Below, one piece after another: positions 16,567 through 23,702 of a DNA stretch of 64,000 nucleotides (its first letter is position 1; every line of letters starts with the position of its first letter). Below the pieces are notes generated by a model. The model searched no databases. It worked only from the letters and a program-made list of their open reading frames with translations, and was not told the DNA's origin. The position numbers and the translations under genes were made by a program. The DNA is from an uncultured Collinsella sp. (GTDB lineage: Bacteria; Actinomycetota; Coriobacteriia; Coriobacteriales; Coriobacteriaceae), in assembly GCA_900541475.1 (NCBI GenBank), contig UQJV01000001.1, positions 1 to 64,000 of the forward strand, in the 5' to 3' direction.

Positions 16567-16584
16567 GGTTCGTATCTACGAACC
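16567..16584. promoter_or_regulatory. Palindrome between the LuxR-MFS gene and a surface-protein gene
   Basis: GGTTCGTA-TC-TACGAACC is a perfect 8-bp dyad in the 226-bp divergent region. It is a good candidate operator for the LuxR protein, which binds DNA as a dimer, but no experiment or homologue supports this. Confidence 0.45.
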
Positions 16585-16624
16585 TAGGCATATGGAATCG
16601 CTGGTCGCACCTTGGTGGTGCAGG

Positions 16625-16659
16625 ACCACCACAAAGGGGACAGGCACCTTTGTGGTGGT
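16625..16659. repeat. GGGGACAGG hairpin with CCACCACAAAGG arms
   Basis: A perfect 13-bp stem (16625-16637 with 16647-16659) lies just upstream of the ribosome site of the 16686 gene. It could form in the 5' leader and affect its translation. Confidence 0.65.
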
Positions 16660-16685
16660 GTAGTCCTTCGACCAAGGAGGCCGTT

Positions 16686-18656
16686 ATGTACGGAAGCCAC
16701 TTCGATAAGCAAACTCAGCGTGAGTGCACCTGCTCGCTGGTTCATGGTACCTGGCGTTGTGTGGGTGCCAAAATAGCTTGCGCCGGCGCGTGTGCGCTTA
16801 TGGTTGGCCAGTTGCTGCTGCCGAGCGTGGCGCTGGCGACGGAATGCGCCAATCCCGCCGCTGGGACGGATGAGGTTGCCGCGGCTCCGGTAACGCCGAC
16901 GGTTGCGGAGGATACGGCGGCTCCGGCGCCGGTACCGGTGGCTCCGGCTGCGCCGATGACCGACGCGGCTCCGGCGGCACCGTCCACGGCAGAAGCTCAG
17001 CAAGATCAGCAGGACGCATCAGCGGCAACGGTGAACGATACGGTTGCTGCCAACCAAGATGGCTCTCTTGGGGGCACCGACAGCTCGTCGGCAAACAACG
17101 CCACCATGCCCTGTGGCGTGACCGATGTGACAGGCGGGAGCGGTGTTAAGGTCAACACGACCGTGGTCCCCCACTATACGGACTGCGCGCTTCCGAGCAA
17201 TGTCACACTCGAAAAGGGCCAGTCGTATACCTATGATTTTCCCGATGTTGAGGGCGGCATGCCGGATGAGCCGCTCTGCGAACTTGTCGAAACCAAGTAC
17301 TACCGGGCCGATGCTGCTTCGGGCACCCTGGCTGAAGTCCAGGACGCATCTATGTCCGATGTGACGGCCCGCTTTGAGCCTGTTGGCGATCACATGAGGC
17401 TGACGCTGACCTTTACGGGTGGCGCGGCAGGCGGCTCGTATCGACTCACGCGCAATGAGGCTCTCTATATTGGCGCGGCACTGGAGTATACCGGAACTGA
17501 CTATGAAGGCAGCTCGACTATCCTCAACGAAACCAGGTACGATTATTACCTCCGCTACGCCATCAATAGCGAAATTACGCTCGTTGCGTCAGAAAACGAA
17601 GCCCTCGAGAATTTGAACGTCAACGATGTGAAAACCGACTATGCGCCCGGCGAGGCGCCGCGTGCGACCGCGACGATTCCTGCCGCCGATGCCGACAAGT
17701 ATGAGATCGCCTATGAGTGCTGGGAAGAGATGGATGGCAGCGACCCTGCGGAGCTTATGCCCGTTGCCTTCTGGTATTCCGACCCCGCTAAGTATCCGAC
17801 GGGCGCGAGGAGGATCGAGCGCTTCGAAGAGGGCAAGTTCTACATGTATTCCGTTGAGCTGAGGCTCAAGGGCGACAATACCGTGGCTGATGACTGCAAT
17901 ATGAACGTCAACGGTCATTGGGTACACCACATTAAGACCGTCAACGGCGTCTTTGCGCCCAATGCTGACAATATGCTGTGTGAGCAACCAATCGACGAAT
18001 GGCGTGCCATCGACGTTATTGAGATCAACGACGCCACGACCACCTTCAAGGCGGGCGACAGGCCGGTCTTTACGGCGGGTACTCCGGTGGATTCGAGCTC
18101 TGTCCTTCAGTGTGAGTTCTGGACGGGGAGCGACGGCAGTGAGGTGAATTCCATCGAGTTTTGGGACCAGCACATCACCAACCATATTGACGCGTTTAAG
18201 CCCGGTGTGACCTATCGTTACGGCCTGTACTTTAAGCCGGCGCGTGGCTTCTACTTTACGCCCAATACCAAGCTGAAGATCAATGGGGTTGAGTGTGGCT
18301 ATCAGGTGGGCGAGGCAAGTGAGGTTGATCCCGAGAGCGGTTGGATTTACACCCTGTGGCTGAACACCAATCTGACGTTTACGCCTGAGAATACGCCTAC
18401 TCCCGATCCGCAGCCCACGCCGGATCCCAACCCAACGCCGCAGCCTGAGACTGAGCCCGAGGCCAAACCCGCGACCAAGCCGACCGCGACCACCACCACG
18501 ACCAAGACGGTTGAGAAAGCCACGCCGGCCAAGAAGTCCGATACCGCTCTAGTCGCCACAGGCGACACCACCGCGATGACGGCCACCGCCCTAGGCATCG
18601 CCGGCGCAACCGTTGCCGCGGCCGGCATCGCCGCAACCAAGCGCCGCAAGCGCTAG
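16686..18656 (+). CDS. Cell-wall-anchored surface protein with variant sorting signal
   Basis: 656 residues. AAGGAGG lies 5 nt before ATG 16686. A long N-terminal signal region (charged first 30 residues, hydrophobic IACAGACALMVGQLLLPSVALA) is followed by a Pro/Ala/Thr-rich segment to about residue 140. Three or so beta-type modules of about 100-150 residues follow, without a family I recognise. A Pro/Thr repeat stalk (DPQPTPDPNPTPQP) precedes the end. The C terminus has LVATGD, a hydrophobic helix and KRRKR, the layout of an LPXTG sorting signal with Val in place of Pro. It would be anchored by sortase and displayed on the cell wall; ligand unknown. Confidence 0.8.
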   Translation: MYGSHFDKQTQRECTCSLVHGTWRCVGAKIACAGACALMVGQLLLPSVALATECANPAAGTDEVAAAPVTPTVAEDTAAPAPVPVAPAAPMTDAAPAAPSTAEAQQDQQDASAATVNDTVAANQDGSLGGTDSSSANNATMPCGVTDVTGGSGVKVNTTVVPHYTDCALPSNVTLEKGQSYTYDFPDVEGGMPDEPLCELVETKYYRADAASGTLAEVQDASMSDVTARFEPVGDHMRLTLTFTGGAAGGSYRLTRNEALYIGAALEYTGTDYEGSSTILNETRYDYYLRYAINSEITLVASENEALENLNVNDVKTDYAPGEAPRATATIPAADADKYEIAYECWEEMDGSDPAELMPVAFWYSDPAKYPTGARRIERFEEGKFYMYSVELRLKGDNTVADDCNMNVNGHWVHHIKTVNGVFAPNADNMLCEQPIDEWRAIDVIEINDATTTFKAGDRPVFTAGTPVDSSSVLQCEFWTGSDGSEVNSIEFWDQHITNHIDAFKPGVTYRYGLYFKPARGFYFTPNTKLKINGVECGYQVGEASEVDPESGWIYTLWLNTNLTFTPENTPTPDPQPTPDPNPTPQPETEPEAKPATKPTATTTTTKTVEKATPAKKSDTALVATGDTTAMTATALGIAGATVAAAGIAATKRRKR

Positions 18657-18692
18657 GTTTTGGTGGCAGCGCCCGTCCTCGGCTTTATCAAG

Positions 18693-18910
18693 ATCTCAAT
18701 CTGTAACACCTGGCTGCCCAAAACGGCCCTAGATGTTACAGATTTAGATGAACCGAATGGCCGCTAACCTAACGTCTTGATCTGTAACACGTAGCGGGGA
18801 ATTTGGTCTCTAACTGTTACAGATTGAGATGAACAGGCGGATGTTCGCACAATATCTTGATCTGTAACAACTACGAGGCTCAACAGGTCCTAACTGTTAC
18901 AGATCGAGAC
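18693..18910. repeat. Array 1 of the 57-bp TGTAACA/TGTTACA palindrome (three units)
   Basis: Units at 18693-18749, 18774-18830 and 18854-18910 are each exactly 57 bp: a 16-nt arm ending in CTGTAACA, 25 variable bases, and a 16-nt arm starting TGTTACAGAT. Unit starts are 81 and 80 bp apart, so inverted 16-mers alternate about every 40 bp with unique 23-25-nt spacers. The array lies between convergent genes, and no cas gene is present. Confidence 0.85.
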
Positions 18911-18932
18911 AAAACGATCGACCAGGCCCCAA

Positions 18933-18967
18933 ACTACCACAAAGGTGCCTGTCCCCATCGTGGTGGT
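18933..18967. repeat. GGGGACAGG-type hairpin, inverse copy
   Basis: Arms ACTACCAC (18933-18940) and GTGGTGGT (18960-18967) surround AAAGGTGCCTGTCCCC. It is the inverse complement of the 16625-16659 repeat with a weaker stem. Confidence 0.6.
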
Positions 18968-18985
18968 CTGGCGGCCGGTATAGAA

Positions 18986-19021
18986 AAAGTCCCCGCCGGG
19001 CGTGTGCTCGACGGGGACTTT
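18986..19021 (-). terminator. Terminator of the nfnA-nfnB operon
   Basis: Arms AAAGTCCCCG (18986-18995) and CGGGGACTTT (19012-19021) form a hairpin that, read on the minus strand, ends in a run of five T. Confidence 0.75.
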
Positions 19022-19049
19022 GCCGTTTAATGGCTAGCGCTGAGGGTGA

Positions 19050-20459
19050 TTACTCGCCCAGCAGGCTCTTGGTGATGGAAGCGGCGGCCTTCTTGCCGGC
19101 GCCCATCGCCAGAATGACCGTAGCGGCACCGGTGACGATGTCGCCGCCAGCCCAGATGCGGGGATCGGTGGTCTGGCCGGTCTCCTCGTCGGCGACGATG
19201 TAGCCCCACTTGTTGAGCTCCATCTTGCCGCCGATCTTCTTTGCGAAGGGGTTGGCGTTGGTACCGATAGCCGAGATTGCGACGTCGCAGGGAATCTCCT
19301 CGATGGCGCCCTCGATGGGCACCGGGCGACGACGGCCGGACTCGTCGGGCTCGCCGAGCTCCATCTTCTGGACCTTGACGGCGCACACGGAGCCGTCCTC
19401 GCCAGCGACAAACTCGAGCGGGGAAACGAGCGGCAGAACCTCGACGCCCTCGGCCTTGGCATGGTGCAGCTCGGCGCGACGGCAGGGCATCTCATCTTCG
19501 GTACGACGGTAGGCGATGATGGCATGCTCGGCGCCCAGGCGCTTGGCAGTACGGACGGCGTCCATAGCCACGTTGCCGCCACCAAAGACGACGACGTTCT
19601 TGCCGTGCTTGGTGGGGGTGTCGTACTCGGGGAACTTGTTGGCCTTCATCAGGTTCACGCGGGTGAGGTACTCGTTCGCGAAGAAGACGTTGGGCAGGTT
19701 CTCGCCGGGGACATTGAGGAACTTGGGCAGGCCAGCGCCGGTCGCCACGTAGATGGCGTCGAAGCCCTGCTCGAACAGCTCCTCGGCCGTGGCCATGTTG
19801 CCCACGACGGAGTTGTACTCAAACTTGACGCCCATGTCCTCCAGGCCGTCAATCTCGCGCTTGACGACTGCCTTGGGCAGACGGAACTCGGGGATGCCGT
19901 AGACCAGCACGCCGCCGCCGGTGAAGAAGGCCTCAAAAACGGTAACGTCAAAGCCGTTACGGGCGAGCTCGCCAGCGCAGGTGATGCCGGACGGGCCGGA
20001 GCCGACGACGGCGACCTTCTTGCCGTTCTTGGGGGCCATCTTGGGCGTGGAGGCGAGCTCGGGGCGGTCACCCAGGAAGCGCTCGAGCTGACCGATGGCC
20101 ACGGGCTCGGACTTCTTACCACGGATGCACTTGCCCTCGCACTGGTTCTCCTGCGGGCAGACGCGGCCGCAGATAGCGGGAAGCATGGAGTCCTCGCGGA
20201 TAGTATCGAGGGCGCCGCCAAAGTCCTTCGCACGGATCTGCTCGATAAAGCGGGGGATGTTGATGTTGACGGGGCAGCCCTCAACACAGAACGGCTTCTT
20301 GCAGTTGAGGCAGCGCTCGGCCTCGGCCAGCGCCATCTCCTCGGTAAAGCCCTTGTCGACGGGGCGGAAGTCGCAGGCGCGCTCGGCAGCCGGCTCCTCG
20401 TTATCGGGGGTGCGGGGCGACTTCATATCGGCAACGAAACGACCGTTAACTAGTGGCAT
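19050..20459 (-). CDS. nfnB: NADH-dependent ferredoxin:NADP+ oxidoreductase, large subunit (NfnB-like; GltD family)
   Basis: 469 residues of the glutamate-synthase small-subunit type. The N terminus carries the cysteine clusters CLNCKKPFCVEGCP and CGRVCPQENQCEGKC for two [4Fe-4S] centres. An FAD site follows (VAVVGSGPSGITCAGELARNG), then an NADPH-binding segment (VVVFGGGNVAMDAVRTAKRLG) and the FAD-domain end with WAGGDIV. It is encoded just after an NfnA-like partner with a 10-nt overlap and no gltB is present, so NfnAB (electron-bifurcating transhydrogenase linking NADH, NADPH and ferredoxin) is favoured over glutamate synthase. A sulfide dehydrogenase (SudAB) label is also used for such pairs. 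Confidence 0.85.
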   Translation of the reverse strand: MPLVNGRFVADMKSPRTPDNEEPAAERACDFRPVDKGFTEEMALAEAERCLNCKKPFCVEGCPVNINIPRFIEQIRAKDFGGALDTIREDSMLPAICGRVCPQENQCEGKCIRGKKSEPVAIGQLERFLGDRPELASTPKMAPKNGKKVAVVGSGPSGITCAGELARNGFDVTVFEAFFTGGGVLVYGIPEFRLPKAVVKREIDGLEDMGVKFEYNSVVGNMATAEELFEQGFDAIYVATGAGLPKFLNVPGENLPNVFFANEYLTRVNLMKANKFPEYDTPTKHGKNVVVFGGGNVAMDAVRTAKRLGAEHAIIAYRRTEDEMPCRRAELHHAKAEGVEVLPLVSPLEFVAGEDGSVCAVKVQKMELGEPDESGRRRPVPIEGAIEEIPCDVAISAIGTNANPFAKKIGGKMELNKWGYIVADEETGQTTDPRIWAGGDIVTGAATVILAMGAGKKAAASITKSLLGE

Positions 20460-21289
20460 GCGCAGCTCTTTTCCTCATAGGCCTTGAGGGACTCGCCCTC
20501 TTCGGAACGGTAAGCGGCCTGGCGGGCACGAAGGTCATCCCAGTCGACCAGGGTGGCATCGAAGTCGGGGCCGTCGACGCAAGCGAACTTGGTCACGCCG
20601 CCTACCTCGACGCGGCAGCAGCCGCACATGCCGGTGCCGTCAACCATGATGGGGTTGAGCGACGCGGTGATGGGGGTGTCGTACTTCTGGGCGGTGAGGG
20701 TCGAGAACTTCATCATCGGAACGGGGCCGACGCAGAAGACCTGGCTCACGGCCTTGTCCTGCAGCAGGCGCTCCAGCGGAGCGGTGACAACGCCCTGCTC
20801 GCCGTAGGAGCCGTCGTCAGTGGTGATGTGGATGTGGTCCTCGTCGAGGAGCTCGCGGAACTGGTCCTCCATGAGCAGGAGGTCCTTGGTGCGGGCGCCC
20901 ATGATGGCGTGCACCTCGTGGCCGGTCTCGACCAGGTGCTTGGCGACCGGGAAGGCAATTGCCAGGCCGACGCCGCCGCCAATGACGGCGCAGGGGCCCT
21001 CGGCCATCTCGGTGGGAACGCCCAGCGGGCCCACGACGTCGCGCAGCGACTCGCCGGCCTCGTAGGTGGAAAGCATCTCGGTGGTCTTGCCGATCACCAT
21101 GAAGATGAACTCGACCCAGCCCTCGTCACCGTTCCAGCCGGCCAGGGTAAACGGGACGCGCTCGCCCGTCTCGTTGGCGCGAACCATGAGGAACTGTCCA
21201 GCGTGCGCATGCTTGGCGATTGCGGGCGCCTCGATGCGGAACTTGAACACCTTCTCCGAGAACTGCGTCTTCTCCAGGATCTTATACAT
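20450..21289 (-). CDS. nfnA: NfnA-like FAD/[2Fe-2S] subunit (sulfide/dihydroorotate dehydrogenase-like)
   Basis: 279 residues. The N-terminal FAD-binding beta-barrel resembles PyrK/ferredoxin reductases (AGQFLMVRANETGERVPFTLAG). The NAD domain starts at GPCAVIGGGVGLAIAFPVAKHL. The C-terminal cluster GTGMCGCCRVEV plus a later cysteine (KFACVDGPDF) would hold a [2Fe-2S] centre. In NfnAB this subunit takes NADH electrons and passes them to NfnB. GAGAGGGG precedes the ATG on the minus strand. It is the first gene of the pair. Confidence 0.85.
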   Translation of the reverse strand: MYKILEKTQFSEKVFKFRIEAPAIAKHAHAGQFLMVRANETGERVPFTLAGWNGDEGWVEFIFMVIGKTTEMLSTYEAGESLRDVVGPLGVPTEMAEGPCAVIGGGVGLAIAFPVAKHLVETGHEVHAIMGARTKDLLLMEDQFRELLDEDHIHITTDDGSYGEQGVVTAPLERLLQDKAVSQVFCVGPVPMMKFSTLTAQKYDTPITASLNPIMVDGTGMCGCCRVEVGGVTKFACVDGPDFDATLVDWDDLRARQAAYRSEEGESLKAYEEKSCACH

Positions 21290-21394
21290 AGAACCCCTCT
21301 CTTGTTAGGGCGACCGAACCGTGCCTCCACGGAAATGGACGGTAGCCCGAATAAAACCGTACGCGCACAGGCGTTGTGCAAACATACGGTGCAA

Positions 21395-21400
21395 ATTATA
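21395..21400 (-). promoter_or_regulatory. Possible -10 box for nfnA
   Basis: TATAAT on the minus strand lies about 105 nt before the nfnA start. No good -35 is seen. The 361-bp gap 21290-21650 otherwise holds repeats and a hairpin described separately. Confidence 0.35.
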
Positions 21401-21501
21401 CCCTCATGGACATGTCGCTTACGTGTATCTTTGGCAGGCGGGAAAAGTGACCTAGCGCAAAGAGGCGAGTATATTTTGGCGGGTTTTATCAGGTAAAACA
21501 G

Positions 21502-21545
21502 CAAAGGGGGCCGGCCTCGTGCTTCGGTGAGGCCGGCCCCCTTTG
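21502..21545. terminator. Strong 17-bp GC-rich hairpin downstream of pth
   Basis: Perfect arms 21502-21518 and 21529-21545 with a TTCG-containing loop lie between pth and nfnA, which are both on the minus strand. It probably ends the glmU-prs-pth transcript. It is flanked by two fragments resembling the AAAACCTGCC/GGTAGGTTTT repeat. Confidence 0.7.
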
Positions 21546-21611
21546 GAGCGCTGCATATGTATGGCGGCACGGGGTTTATCACAGTGCGGCTGCCGCGGCG
21601 TTTCCGCAGAT

Positions 21612-21652
21612 AAAACCTGCCAAAATAAACCTGTCCCTAAATGGTAGGTTTT
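21612..21652 (-). repeat. 41-bp palindromic repeat fused to the pth stop codon
   Basis: Arms 21612-21621 and 21643-21652. Read on the minus strand it begins in the TAA of pth, exactly as the copy at 5498-5538 begins in the TAA of purF. Confidence 0.7.
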
Positions 21653-22280
21653 AGTGCTTGCCGTTGGCGGAGGCGGCGCCGTTGACGTGGTCGCGGGCAT
21701 AGATCACGCCGTGCACGATTGCCAGACCGGCGGCATCTGCGGCGCGGGCACAGGTGTCCTGGAAGTCCTCGGCCTCGCGGGCGCGCAGCTGCTTGAGCAC
21801 GTAGTCGGCGACAGCCATCTTGCCGGGAGGGTTGCCGATGCCGGTGCGGATGCGGCTGAAGTCGCGACTGCCCATCTTGTCGATGATGGAACGCAGGCCA
21901 TTGTGACCGGCGTGGCCGCCGCCTACCTTGACGCGTACGTCGCCGGCGGGAATGTCGAGCTCATCGTGGATCACGAGCAGCTCCTCGGCCTTGATCTTGT
22001 ACTCGCGGCAAAGCTTGGAGATGGGACCGCCCGAGGTATTCATGTACGACTGCGGCTTGACCAGCACAATCTGGCGCTTGCCACCCTCTTCCTCGGGATC
22101 GTTGATGTTGATGAGCGCGACCTCGGCGCCTGCCTGGTTTTTCCAGTACGTGACACCGGCCTGACGGGCCAACTCGTCGATTGCTTTGAAGCCAGCGTTG
22201 TGGCGGGTCTCGGCATATTCATCGCCAGGGTTGCCAAGTCCGGCAACCATGCGAATCTTGAGCGGCTGTGCAGCTGCCAT
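21651..22280 (-). CDS. pth: Peptidyl-tRNA hydrolase
   Basis: 209 residues, recycles peptidyl-tRNA released from stalled ribosomes. Family motifs are clear: MVAGLGNPGDEYAETRHNAGF with the catalytic histidine, QSYMNTSGGPI, VIHDELDIPAGDVRVKVGGGHAGHNGLRSI, and FSRIRTGIGNP. The start at 22280 is chosen because GAAAGGAAG lies upstream on the minus strand; an in-frame ATG farther upstream adds 13 unrelated residues. It is the last gene of glmU-prs-pth; the ctc/rplY gene often found between prs and pth is absent. Confidence 0.95.
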   Translation of the reverse strand: MAAAQPLKIRMVAGLGNPGDEYAETRHNAGFKAIDELARQAGVTYWKNQAGAEVALININDPEEEGGKRQIVLVKPQSYMNTSGGPISKLCREYKIKAEELLVIHDELDIPAGDVRVKVGGGHAGHNGLRSIIDKMGSRDFSRIRTGIGNPPGKMAVADYVLKQLRAREAEDFQDTCARAADAAGLAIVHGVIYARDHVNGAASANGKH

Positions 22281-22394
22281 ATGCTTCCTTTCGTTACACA
22301 AAAGTTTAATCAACGACAAAGGCTACCACGCCCGCCGAAGGCGAGGAAAGGTTGCAGCAAAGTCATTTCAGAAAACAGCTGCCCCGAGACAGCA

Positions 22395-22499
22395 GGAAGC
22401 CCCGGACACGCCGGGAGGGGTTATCAAAGCGAACATCCCGCAGCCGCAAAGCGGCGAGGACGTTCGCGTGATAACCCCGCAGGCGCGTCCGGGGCTTCC
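22395..22499. repeat. Large interrupted inverted repeat between prs and pth
   Basis: Complementary pairs are 22395-22407 with 22487-22499, 22418-22426 with 22469-22477, and 22429-22434 with 22462-22467, giving a long hairpin with small internal loops. No T-tract is obvious. It may attenuate or process the prs-pth transcript. Confidence 0.6.
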
Positions 22500-22522
22500 G
22501 GAGGGATGCGAGGGTCGAGCGA

Positions 22523-23509
22523 CTACAGCGCGAAGTCGCCGCCGACGAGCGTGGAGACGGGCTCCTCGTGGTAAACGGCGGAGATGGCCTGAGCGAACTC
22601 CTCGGCGACCGAGATGGTCTTGATCTTGCCGCCGACCTCGACGGGGATGGCATCGGTGACGACGCACTCGACGATGGGGGCATCGTTCAGGCGCTCGATA
22701 GCCGGGCCCGAGAAGATGCCGTGGGTGGCGCACACGTAGATGTCGCCGGCGCCCATGGCCTTGAGCTCCTTGACGTTGGCGCACAGGGTGCCAGCGGTGT
22801 CAATCATGTCGTCGTTGATGATGCAGGTCTTGCCCTTGATGTCACCGATGATGCCCATGACCTCGGCGGCGTTGTGGCGCGGACGACCCTTGTGGGCGAT
22901 GGCCAGGTCGCAGCCGAGCATGTCGGACAGCTTCTTGGCGGCCTTGGCACGACCCACGTCGGGGGAGACGACAACCAGGTTGTCGGTGTCGAAGTGCATG
23001 TCGTTGTAGTACTGGCCAAACAGCGGCAGTGCGGACAGGTGGTTAACCGGGATATCGAAGAAGCCCTGGATCTGGCCCTGGTGCAGGTCGAGGGTGATGA
23101 TGCGGTTGACGCCGGCGCGCTCGAGCAGGTTGGCGACGAGGCGGGCGGTGATGGGCTCGCGCGGGCCGGCCTTGCGGTCCTGGCGGGCATAGCCGTAGTG
23201 GGTGATGACGGCGGTGATGGAGCGGGCGGATGCGCGCTTGGCAGCGTCGGTGGCGATGAGCAGCTCCATGAGCATGTCGTTGACGTTGCCGCCGGCCACG
23301 GACTGAATCAGGAAGACGTCGGCGCCGCGGACGGTCTCGTCGTAGCGGGCGTAAATCTCACCATTGGCGAACTGCTTTAGCGTAAGGCCCGAAAGCTCGA
23401 CCCCAAGGTACTCAGCGATCTTCTGAGCGAGGGGACGGTTGGAGGAACCGGAATACACGCGGATGGACTTGCGCATATTCTCCGACTTCTCGGGATCATT
23501 AATCGGCAT
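22523..23509 (-). CDS. prs: Ribose-phosphate pyrophosphokinase (PRPP synthase)
   Basis: 328 residues, makes PRPP from ribose 5-phosphate and ATP. Class I motifs: YSGSSNRPLAQKIAEYLG at the start, DLHQGQIQGFFDIPVNHL, the VVSPDVGRAKAAKKLSDMLG segment, the PRPP-binding loop IINDDMIDTAGTL, and ATHGIFSGPAIERL. The ATG is preceded by AAGGAGAAGGG on the minus strand. Its product feeds PurF, also in this window. It lies between glmU and pth on the same strand, the order common in Gram-positive bacteria. Confidence 0.96.
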   Translation of the reverse strand: MPINDPEKSENMRKSIRVYSGSSNRPLAQKIAEYLGVELSGLTLKQFANGEIYARYDETVRGADVFLIQSVAGGNVNDMLMELLIATDAAKRASARSITAVITHYGYARQDRKAGPREPITARLVANLLERAGVNRIITLDLHQGQIQGFFDIPVNHLSALPLFGQYYNDMHFDTDNLVVVSPDVGRAKAAKKLSDMLGCDLAIAHKGRPRHNAAEVMGIIGDIKGKTCIINDDMIDTAGTLCANVKELKAMGAGDIYVCATHGIFSGPAIERLNDAPIVECVVTDAIPVEVGGKIKTISVAEEFAQAISAVYHEEPVSTLVGGDFAL

Positions 23510-23653
23510 TACCCTTCTCCTTTATATATCGAATGCCATATAGATGCCTTTTTGCATTGTAACCGCGCGGCGGGGTTAATCGGGTCTTGATAACGTCTTT
23601 ACCGTCAACGGACACGAACCGACCACTCATCCGGTCGCGCAGGTCAGCATAGA

Positions 23654-23687
23654 AAAAGGAGCCGTCCCCATGGGAACAGCTCCTTTT
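23654..23687. terminator. Terminator between glmU and prs
   Basis: Arms AAAAGGAGC (23654-23662) and GCTCCTTTT (23679-23687) make a hairpin with A- and T-runs on both sides, so it can act on the glmU transcript. prs may therefore have its own promoter in 23510-23653. Confidence 0.7.
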
Positions 23688-23702
23688 GTGCTTGGTAAAA
23701 CG

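Noticed and set aside
19050..20459. Glutamate synthase small subunit (GltD) as the main call
   Set aside because: No gltB large subunit is nearby, and the gene overlaps an NfnA/PyrK-like partner, which fits NfnAB better.
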